NCBI GenBank assembly: GCA_910588245.1
Contig: CAJUQP010000020.1
Location: forward strand, 1-56,374
DNA: 56,374 nt
Direction of reading: 5' to 3'
From: an uncultured Muribaculaceae bacterium
GTDB taxonomy: Bacteria; Bacteroidota; Bacteroidia; Bacteroidales; Muribaculaceae
The notes under the pieces were generated by a model that was not told where the DNA came from, did not search any database, and saw only the letters and a list, made by a program, of their open reading frames with translations. A program made the position numbers and the translations under genes. Positions 44,240 through 51,421 of this stretch are shown here, one piece after another (the first letter of the stretch is position 1; each line of letters starts with the position of its first letter).

Positions 44240-44356
44240 TAAGATTTTTCTCAAAAAAACGAAAGTCCCTCTCTTAGTAAGAGATGGAATTATTTCACTA
44301 CTGTTAAAACGCTGGCTTACAGCTCACTACTCATAGAATAACTAACTTCAGTATAA

Positions 44357-44947
44357 ATGAGACGCAAACATATCTTTTTGATCGCGCTCCTGACGTTCCT
44401 CGGACTTGCTCCCTCTCTCAGAGCTCAGGACTTCGCATTGAAGACCAACATCATCTCCGATGCCACTCTAAGCCCCAATTTAGGAGCGGAGATTACTGTC
44501 GCGCCGAAGTGGAGTCTAGACCTCTCGGGTCAGCTCAACGCCTGGGATCTCGACAACGGCAAGAAGTGGAAGCACTGGCTCGTGCAGCCTGAGGCCCGTT
44601 ACTGGTTCTGCGAGGCCACCTCAGGTCATTTCCTCGGTCTGCATGCGCTGGGCGGGGAGTACAACTTCGGCCATATCGACATGCCGTTCAAGTTCCTCGG
44701 GTCGAATTTCAAGAAATTGAAGGATAACCGCTACCAGGGCTGGTTCGCCGGCGCCGGTGTCGCCTACGGCTATTCGTGGCTTCTCGGCAAGCACTGGAAC
44801 CTCGAGGCCGAGATAGGACTCGGCTGGGTCTACACCCGCTACGATGTCTATGAGTGCGAAGGCTGCGGCCGCAAGACGGCGTCCGGACGCCATCACAACT
44901 ATGTGGGCCCCACGAAGGCGGCCATCAATCTCGTATATGTATTCTGA
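44357..44947 (+). CDS. DUF3575-family protein of fimbrial operon
   Basis: A 196-residue secreted protein with a signal peptide (MRRKHIFLIALLTFLGLAPSLRA). The mature part has the amphipathic beta-strand pattern of a small outer-membrane barrel: LKTNIISDATLSPNLGAEI, WKHWLVQPEARYWF, GWFAGAGVAYGYSWLLGKHWNLEAEIGLGW, ending in the aromatic NLVYVF. This is the DUF3575 family, which commonly precedes DUF3868 and fimbrillin genes in Bacteroidales. First gene of the operon, 12 bases before the next. Confidence 0.85.
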   Translation: MRRKHIFLIALLTFLGLAPSLRAQDFALKTNIISDATLSPNLGAEITVAPKWSLDLSGQLNAWDLDNGKKWKHWLVQPEARYWFCEATSGHFLGLHALGGEYNFGHIDMPFKFLGSNFKKLKDNRYQGWFAGAGVAYGYSWLLGKHWNLEAEIGLGWVYTRYDVYECEGCGRKTASGRHHNYVGPTKAAINLVYVF

Positions 44948-44959
44948 ATCCCCTAATGT

Positions 44960-46426
44960 ATGACTATCATGAAATTGAATGTATTATTCTCGACAGTTCT
45001 CCTCGGCGCAGGCATCGCCGTCGCGCAGAACCCGGTGGAATCCTCTTCCATCTCTATGGTAGAGGGGATGATGAATGTCGACATGGATCTGCGTCTTGAT
45101 GAATACAAGGTGAAATCAAACCAAGCGATAGTGGTGACCCCGTGCCTGGTGAACATGGCCGACACCCTCTGGCTCGAGCCTGTAGGCGTCTACGGCCGCT
45201 CGCGCTACATACAGCACCTGCGCGGCAACGACTTCGGCATTGGCACTCCCGCCACGGTGTTCCGCGCCGGGAAAGTGCCCGAGAACTATCACTATAACCG
45301 CCAGCTTGAGTGGGAGCCGTGGATCGACGGCGCCACGCTCGACGTGAAGGTGGAGCGCTACGGCTGCGTGGCCTGCAGCGAGGGTAAGCCGGAACTCATC
45401 AAGGGTATCGGCATGTGGCACTCGCCGCGTCTCGACACCAAGGAGTCGTTCGCCTACGTGCAGCCGGCCGTGGAGCGCGAGAAGACGCGCCAGATCAGCG
45501 GACGCGCCAACGTGGAGTTCCCCGTCAACAGCGTCAAGCTCCTCGATTCCTTCCGCAACAACTACGCCGAACTGGCCGTGGTGCGCGCTACCGTCGACTC
45601 AGTGCGCGACGACAAGGACGTGACGATCAGGAAAGTCTCCATCAAGGGCTACGCCTCGCCCGAGGGCTCGTATGCCAACAACGAGCGCCTGGCCAAGGGA
45701 CGAACGTTGGCTGTGGAGGACTATGTCACTCAGCTCTATAAGTTCGGCAAGGGTATGATCCACTCCTCATGGGAGGCCGAAGACTGGAACGGACTCCGTG
45801 ACTGGGTTGCGAAGAGCAACATCGAGAACCGCGACGGCATACTCGCCGTGATCGACTCGTCGCTTGCCCCGGATGCCAAAGACCGCAAACTGGCCACGCA
45901 GTATCCGCGTCAGTACCAGACGCTACTCAACACGGTGTATCCGACACTGCGCCACACCGACTATCTGATCGAGTATGTGATACGCAGCTACAGCGATCCG
46001 AAGGAGATCTTAGAAGTGATGAAGAAGAAACCGGGCAACCTGAGCCTCGACGAGTTCTTCATCGCGGCGCAGAGCCTCGAGCCGGGATCGCCGGAGTTCA
46101 ACGAGGTGATGGAGATAGCCGTCAGGATGTATCCCGACGATCCTGTCGCCAACCTCAACGCGGCCAACATCGCGATAGCGAAGAAGGATATACCCGCGGC
46201 CGAGAAATACCTATCGAAAGCTGGTAACTCAGTCGACGCCACCTATGCCAGAGGCATCCTGGAGATGGTGAAGGGCGACTACGACGCGGCGCAGCCTCTT
46301 CTCGAAGAGGCGCAGTCGAAAGGCGTGAAGAAAGCTGCCCGCATGATCGAACAGCTTGAAGAACTGAGGGAATTCGCCAAAGTCCGCGCCGCCGCCAAGG
46401 CCGGTAATGCCAGGAGCGGCAAATGA
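44960..46426 (+). CDS. DUF3868 / OmpA-like protein of fimbrial operon
   Basis: A 488-residue exported protein (signal peptide within residues 1-22; ATG at 44960 or 44969). An N-terminal DUF3868 domain (about 30-170) is followed by an OmpA-like segment (NVEFPVNSVKLLDSFRNNYAEL ... VSIKGYASPEGSYANNERLAKGR), and a helical, TPR-like C-terminus (about 370-480, NLNAANIAIAKKDIPAAEKYL, ARGILEMVKGDYDAA). Such proteins are thought to help assemble or tether fimbriae at the outer membrane and peptidoglycan. The coupling with DUF3575 is conserved in Mfa/FimA-type loci. Confidence 0.87.
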   Translation: MTIMKLNVLFSTVLLGAGIAVAQNPVESSSISMVEGMMNVDMDLRLDEYKVKSNQAIVVTPCLVNMADTLWLEPVGVYGRSRYIQHLRGNDFGIGTPATVFRAGKVPENYHYNRQLEWEPWIDGATLDVKVERYGCVACSEGKPELIKGIGMWHSPRLDTKESFAYVQPAVEREKTRQISGRANVEFPVNSVKLLDSFRNNYAELAVVRATVDSVRDDKDVTIRKVSIKGYASPEGSYANNERLAKGRTLAVEDYVTQLYKFGKGMIHSSWEAEDWNGLRDWVAKSNIENRDGILAVIDSSLAPDAKDRKLATQYPRQYQTLLNTVYPTLRHTDYLIEYVIRSYSDPKEILEVMKKKPGNLSLDEFFIAAQSLEPGSPEFNEVMEIAVRMYPDDPVANLNAANIAIAKKDIPAAEKYLSKAGNSVDATYARGILEMVKGDYDAAQPLLEEAQSKGVKKAARMIEQLEELREFAKVRAAAKAGNARSGK

Positions 46427-46571
46427 TCGGCGTATCAGCGAAAAGGTAAGAACAGCGAAACCACAGTGGAAAAACACCGGTGCGGCAAAAGACTTGCTGC
46501 CACGTCGGCAACAACCACTGACAAATCAATAAAACAAATAATATTTAAACCAAAACCAAAACGATTTTTGT

Positions 46572-48218
46572 ATGAAAACAAAATTCTATTTCGGGCTACT
46601 CGCAGCAGCGGCACTCTCCATGACCGCCTGCTCCAACGAAAACGAGCCCAACAACAGTCCTGCTGAGGAAGGCACTCATTACATGTCGGTAAAAATCCGC
46701 ACGGCCGGTCTGGGTGGAACCCGTGCCCCAGAGGCAGGAAAACCTGAATTTGAACCTGGTGTCGGAACTGAGTCTACAGTTACTGCAGCAAACATTCGGT
46801 TCCTTTTCTTTGATGGAAGTGGTAATGCTTTTACCATGGTTCAAAATGGTGTGAATGGTACTGTCCGCACAAATATGGTAACTCCTGCCGAAATCACGAC
46901 TACTAACGGACAGGGAAACAATGAAGCTGAAATAACTGGTACTCTCGTTCTCGGCACAGGAGATGGCGGTTATAAGGGTATGACCCCGACTCAAGTTCTT
47001 GTTGTCGCTAATGGTGATGAAAATCGCTTAAAAGCCATAGAAAACCAGAATCTGGAAACTGTATTAACTCGTACAGCTACTACCCCCACAGTATGGCCTC
47101 CTATACCGGGATTCCTTATGACAAGTTCTGTGTATTACGCTGGTGGTAATCGTGTTGCTGCCGTAAATATTGCGAATAATATTAAAACGGAAAAAAAAGT
47201 TGCCGAGAAGGCTCCTGCTGTCCTCTATATCGAACGTGCCGCAGCAAAGGTACGTGCTACGTATAATTCTTCATTTGATGTGCAGAGTAAGGCTGCGGAT
47301 GGAACTGTAAGCAATCCTGGAAGCTTTACATTTTTTGACGTTGAAAATGACGAGATTGTAAAGAAAACAACTCAATTCACAGCTGAAATTAACGGATGGC
47401 AGCTTCTTAACAAAGCTGGTCAGACTGCCGCATTCAAACAGTTGCCTGCTACATTGGCTGATGCGACTACTCTGCTCGGTAAGAATGACGCTGATGACAA
47501 CTGGGTATGGAATGATGAACAGCGCCACCGCTCTTATTGGTCGAACTCAAATGCAGGTACAAATTGGATTGCTCCTTATACAAATGCGTCTGGAACGTCT
47601 CCTCTTTTAGAGCGCGATGGTGCATATGCCAATCAGAGTTTCGATTCCAATAATGCTACTGCAAATGTTGAATACTGCTACGAAAATACCGGTTACACTA
47701 ACGTAACAGAGTTTGCTCGAGGAAACTTTGCGACTGCAATTACTATCAAGGCTACTATTAAGAAAGATGGAAAAGCTATTGATATGTACCGCATTGCCGG
47801 AGAGTATTATTCCAAGGCAGCTATGGAAAAACTTGTCAAAACTTCATATATAGCCTCTCACGGCGATCTTACTGAAGATAGACTTACGGTACAACTAAGT
47901 GATAATACTCCTCTTGATAACACATATACCCCCGTAGTTTATGCTGATGGCGCAGCTACCGGTACATCTATGACACAGTTTTCTACGATGCTTTGGTGGA
48001 AGAATGGTGTTACGAGCTATCACCTCAACATAATGCACCTCAACGGTAAGCCCGGTGTTGTACGCAACCACATCTATGATTATAAGATTAATGGTATCAT
48101 AGGTCTTGGTGTCCCCGGCAATGAACCGTATACCCCGGAACTTAGCGAAACTTATCTGGAAGCACGTCTTTACATCCTCGACTGGCACGTTGTAAGCAAC
48201 AATATTGTTATACAGTAA
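46572..48218 (+). CDS. Major fimbrillin, Mfa1-like (type V pilin)
   Basis: A 548-residue lipoprotein precursor with lipobox MTAC (Cys20). After a short acidic linker comes the first strand ending GLGGTRAPEAG, with Thr50-Arg51 as the probable protease cleavage site used in type V pilus assembly. The C-terminus (RNHIYDYKINGIIGLGVPG ... LEARLYILDWHVVSNNIVIQ) matches Mfa1-like fimbrillins of Porphyromonas. Subunits are expected to polymerise by strand exchange after proteolysis. The coding sequence from about 46740 is more AT-rich than the genes before it, which suggests exchange or diversification. The next gene is separated by three hairpins. Confidence 0.88.
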   Translation: MKTKFYFGLLAAAALSMTACSNENEPNNSPAEEGTHYMSVKIRTAGLGGTRAPEAGKPEFEPGVGTESTVTAANIRFLFFDGSGNAFTMVQNGVNGTVRTNMVTPAEITTTNGQGNNEAEITGTLVLGTGDGGYKGMTPTQVLVVANGDENRLKAIENQNLETVLTRTATTPTVWPPIPGFLMTSSVYYAGGNRVAAVNIANNIKTEKKVAEKAPAVLYIERAAAKVRATYNSSFDVQSKAADGTVSNPGSFTFFDVENDEIVKKTTQFTAEINGWQLLNKAGQTAAFKQLPATLADATTLLGKNDADDNWVWNDEQRHRSYWSNSNAGTNWIAPYTNASGTSPLLERDGAYANQSFDSNNATANVEYCYENTGYTNVTEFARGNFATAITIKATIKKDGKAIDMYRIAGEYYSKAAMEKLVKTSYIASHGDLTEDRLTVQLSDNTPLDNTYTPVVYADGAATGTSMTQFSTMLWWKNGVTSYHLNIMHLNGKPGVVRNHIYDYKINGIIGLGVPGNEPYTPELSETYLEARLYILDWHVVSNNIVIQ

Positions 48219-48239
48219 ATTACAGGATAAAACCTATAT

Positions 48240-48354
48240 GATCTCAATATCCTCGGATAGCGAGATCTGACTAAGTCAAGTCCTTGTACAGCCGGATGTC
48301 TGGCTGTACAATAGCTAAAAAAGGGCGGCATCGGCCGCATCGGTGCCGCCCTTT
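48240..48354 (+). terminator. Tandem hairpins between fimbrillin and anchor gene (attenuator)
   Basis: Three hairpins follow the fimbrillin stop: GATCTC/GAGATC around 48240-48268, TTGTACAGCC/GGCTGTACAA (48284-48311, perfect 10 bp), and AAAGGGCGGCA/TGCCGCCCTTT (48320-48354, perfect 11 bp). The last is followed by CCCTTA, a weak T-run. They may stop most transcripts, so that the anchor and tip genes are made at lower level, and stabilise the fimbrillin mRNA end. Confidence 0.6.
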
Positions 48355-48387
48355 CCCTTATATCTCAACCTCTCCACCATTTACAAA

Positions 48388-48502
48388 GTCCTCTGGTCCT
48401 CTGGTACTATGGTCTAAAAAACAGTCCTCTGGTACTATGGTCTACAAAAACAGTCCTCTGGTGCTTTGGTCTAAAAACCTATAGTTCCATGGTCAAAAAA
48501 GT
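48388..48502. repeat. Four-copy tandem repeat of a 28- to 31-bp unit
   Basis: The unit is roughly GTCCTCTGGTACTATGGTCT followed by AAAAAACA. Copies start at about 48396, 48424, 48453 and 48484, the last one degenerate (GTTCCATGGTC). No gene; it lies in the gap between the fimbrillin hairpins and the anchor gene. Confidence 0.7.
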
Positions 48503-48636
48503 ACAAACCGCAGATTCCCCCTCGGGAATCTCCTCCTAAATCGAAATCAACGTGCCTCCGGGCACTCATCATATATCCGGCACGGCCACGCGCCTTGCCA
48601 CAAATTCCAAAAACTGCAAACTAAAACCTCAACAAA

Positions 48637-49713
48637 ATGAGATTATATAAAAACATAATCAGGAAATGTATCGGTCGCCTTTCGGCCATCGCGGCACTGG
48701 CCTCCGTGCTCTCCCTGCAGAGCTGCGACATGATAAAGGATGAATCCGACTGCTATCAGAGCTATAACCTCGTGCGCCTCGTCTACGACCACAACATGAA
48801 ATTCGCCGACGCTTTCGACAGCGAGGTCAAGGCCGTAACTCTCCTGGCCTTCAACTCTGAAACAGGGAGACTCGTGAAGCGTATAGACGCCCCTCATTCT
48901 GCCCTTAACGATGACAATGAGCTGGTACTCGATGTGGCTCCCGGAAAATACGACATCATTGTATGGGGTGGCGAACACCCCAAGAGTTTCGCCATAGCCA
49001 CAGGCACTGAGGGTGAGTCGCAGATACAGGATTTCCACTGCCGCATGAACCGTCTTGACGAGCAGGGCACGGCCCACGTGCGCGAAGACCTCGCCCCCCT
49101 CTGGCACGGACAGATCGACGTGGAGCTCCCTTACGCTTCCCCCTCGAAACCCAACCGTATCACGGTGCCCCTAAAGAAGGATACCAACACATTCCGCGTG
49201 GTGCTCCAGCACATCTCCGGTGAGGCCGTCAACTGCGACGACTTCGACTTCACGATCACCGACTCCAACGGCTGGATGAACCACGACAACTCCCTGCGTG
49301 AGGATGTGGATATAACCTATCATCCCTGGTACACCCACTCCGGTTCCGTAGACATCAACACCAACCCGACACCCGCGCCGGGATCGGCCTCTCTGCCGGA
49401 GGCTTTCTCCACAAGATCGGCGCTCGGAGCGAGTCTCGCCGAGTTCACCACCTCACGTCTGCTTACCGACAGGAAGCCGATACTGACCGTGACGAATAAA
49501 AAGGAGAACAAGGTGGTGCTCAGCATACCCGTGATCGACTACGCCCTGCTCGTGAAGGGATTCTACCACAAGGATATCTCTGACCAGGAATACCTCGACC
49601 GTCAGGACGAATACAACATGACCTTCTTCCTCGACGAGGGTAACCGCTGGATGAGCGCCGTGATCATCATCAACGACTGGCGCATAGTCCGCCACGAAAC
49701 CCCGGTGGAATAA
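48637..49713 (+). CDS. FimB/Mfa2-family fimbrial anchor lipoprotein
   Basis: A 358-residue lipoprotein (lipobox LQSC, Cys30). Core motifs of the family: VRLVYDHNMKFADAFDSEV, VTLLAFNSETGRLV, LDVAPGKYDIIVWGG, and a C-terminal strand with FFLDEGNRWMSAVIIINDWRIV. Mfa2 and FimB anchor the fimbria in the outer membrane and set its length, because they keep their N-terminal strand rather than being processed. No TR-A/S cleavage motif is seen near its N-terminus, in contrast to its neighbours, which agrees with an anchor role. Confidence 0.88.
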   Translation: MRLYKNIIRKCIGRLSAIAALASVLSLQSCDMIKDESDCYQSYNLVRLVYDHNMKFADAFDSEVKAVTLLAFNSETGRLVKRIDAPHSALNDDNELVLDVAPGKYDIIVWGGEHPKSFAIATGTEGESQIQDFHCRMNRLDEQGTAHVREDLAPLWHGQIDVELPYASPSKPNRITVPLKKDTNTFRVVLQHISGEAVNCDDFDFTITDSNGWMNHDNSLREDVDITYHPWYTHSGSVDINTNPTPAPGSASLPEAFSTRSALGASLAEFTTSRLLTDRKPILTVTNKKENKVVLSIPVIDYALLVKGFYHKDISDQEYLDRQDEYNMTFFLDEGNRWMSAVIIINDWRIVRHETPVE

Positions 49714-49746
49714 TTCAGTTAATGACAATTAAAAAGGGATTCACCG

Positions 49747-51414
49747 ATGAAAATCGACAGAATAAAATATAAGACCTTGAGCCTGATCACCGGAGGGCTC
49801 CTGACTCTCTCGATAGCGGGTTGTGTCAACGACAACTCCGTCTGCATCGAGGATCAGCCCGGGTACAAGGAAGGGAATGATGTCTGGCTGTCTTTTCATG
49901 TGAAGAACATGGGGGAGACTGGCAGGACACGTGCGGATGTGCCGAGACCTGAAGACCCGGTTCATCCGGATGAAGTTGCTTCGGACGCTGAGAACTTTAT
50001 CAATACAAGTGACATTTCATTGATGTTTTTCGATGACAGAGGTAGCCTTTGGAAAGTCTTTCAACAGGATGAGTATGTTATCGTGCCTGTCGGAACTGAT
50101 GGCCGTGAATATGAGCTGAAGTTCAAGATGAACAAAGACTACTTCAATTATGCGAAAGGAAAAGATAATGTTGATTACTCGTTGATGGTTGTTGCGAATA
50201 CCAACGGGTTGAAAAACGACCATGACACTTTCGACTATAACTTGTTTGGTCAAACGCCTGGAAAGATAGCGCAGCAATATAGGTCGTTCACGATGCCGGG
50301 GCAGACGGATGCTCCCTGGATGCCGTCGCAGGCTGATTTTGATTTGATCCCGATGGCTGGTATCGCGAAGAATTCCTTCCCGGCTTCTGTGCTTGAGACT
50401 GGAAACACCTGGGAGACCGCAGCCGAGATTGGCGATGTATATATGCAGCGGTGTCTCGCCAAAATCCGGGTGCTCGACGCGATACCGCTTCAGGAGGATG
50501 CCGCGCTTGAAGGTGGAGGCACTGCTAAAATCACGGGTGTAAGACTTGTGGGGAGCAATACTAAAGGCGCATACATACCTTATTTCACGGAAACCAATTG
50601 GTATGACGGAACAGCTGTGGTTGAGACGGCTACCGAGAAGTCGTCTGATAATTGGTTCAATGCTGAGGCTTCCGTGGTTTTACGCAACACCAACGCTCCA
50701 CATACAAGCGTAACTGACAACAAGAAGTATCCCAATCAGTTTTATTGCTATGTGCCGGAAAGCGTGGTTACTGATCGCAACACCAAACTTGAGATCACTG
50801 TTGATTTCGGCGCGGACGGAAGCCGGATTTTCGATGTGCCTTTAGCCAGACCCTACGGCGATACCTACACCGGCATTTCCAACATTGCCCGAAACCACAT
50901 ATACGAGTATATCGTCAACGCGACCATGGCGTCGCTCGAGCTGACACTCCACGTGAATGACTGGGATGAACATGAGACCATCTGGGATTACAAAGACAAT
51001 CCGACCATAGCTGATGGGGGATATCTGAAATGGAATCCTGAGACCACGACCTCGAATGTGATCCTTTCATATGGCAATACGGCAACCGGCACTTTCCGAT
51101 TCTCCGATCCTGTCGGAGGCACCTGGTATGCCTCGCTTGTCCCCGAAGGCCAGACTGAGAGAGACGCTTTCAGATTTGTCGACAAAGATGACGCCGGAAA
51201 TGACATTTATGTGGAGAGCATATCCGGGAAAATAGGCGATACTTCTTCGCCAAACTCTGAGATTAAGGTTCGGGCCATGCTTGAGGCAGGCACCGAGCAG
51301 AGATCTGCCCGGTTGATTTTCACCGTCAAGACTCCCGACGGACGGACGCTGACCGCCGACCTTGTTGACGGAGACGATACTTATTTCACAATTGTACAGA
51401 ACGCTAAGCTATAA
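49747..51414 (+). CDS. Accessory fimbrial lipoprotein (tip or minor subunit)
   Basis: A 555-residue lipoprotein (lipobox IAGC, Cys26). The first beta domain contains VWLSFHVKNMGETGRTRADV, with Thr61-Arg62-Ala63 as a probable processing site. A second fimbrillin-like half ends with NIARNHIYEYIVNATMASLELTLHVNDW, typical of Mfa-like C-termini. A further C-terminal beta domain (about 430-555) ends DDTYFTIVQNAKL, BACON-like in pattern. Position after the anchor gene matches Mfa3-type accessory subunits. Gene order and motifs support the role; specificity unknown. Confidence 0.78.
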   Translation: MKIDRIKYKTLSLITGGLLTLSIAGCVNDNSVCIEDQPGYKEGNDVWLSFHVKNMGETGRTRADVPRPEDPVHPDEVASDAENFINTSDISLMFFDDRGSLWKVFQQDEYVIVPVGTDGREYELKFKMNKDYFNYAKGKDNVDYSLMVVANTNGLKNDHDTFDYNLFGQTPGKIAQQYRSFTMPGQTDAPWMPSQADFDLIPMAGIAKNSFPASVLETGNTWETAAEIGDVYMQRCLAKIRVLDAIPLQEDAALEGGGTAKITGVRLVGSNTKGAYIPYFTETNWYDGTAVVETATEKSSDNWFNAEASVVLRNTNAPHTSVTDNKKYPNQFYCYVPESVVTDRNTKLEITVDFGADGSRIFDVPLARPYGDTYTGISNIARNHIYEYIVNATMASLELTLHVNDWDEHETIWDYKDNPTIADGGYLKWNPETTTSNVILSYGNTATGTFRFSDPVGGTWYASLVPEGQTERDAFRFVDKDDAGNDIYVESISGKIGDTSSPNSEIKVRAMLEAGTEQRSARLIFTVKTPDGRTLTADLVDGDDTYFTIVQNAKL

Positions 51415-51421
51415 TAGAATT

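Larger units (their letters stand above)
44060..44288. promoter_or_regulatory. Putative invertible promoter segment
   Basis: Two copies of a nearly palindromic sequence flank 185 bp: CCCTCTCTTACTAAGAGAGGG at 44060-44080 (split here as CCCTCTCTTA-C-TAAGAGAGGG) and CCCTCTCTTA-G-TAAGAGATGG at 44267-44287. As inverted repeats, including flanking bases, they match at 21 of 23 positions and the central base agrees; as direct repeats the centre disagrees. Between them lie a strong leftward promoter and a weaker rightward -7 box. This is the layout of phase-variable promoters in Bacteroides. No recombinase gene is in the window. Confidence 0.5.

Noticed and set aside
44060..44288. Attachment sites of an integrated mobile element
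   Set aside because: Only 185 non-coding bases lie between the repeats, with no integrase or tRNA, so an element integration is less likely than a promoter switch or paired operators.
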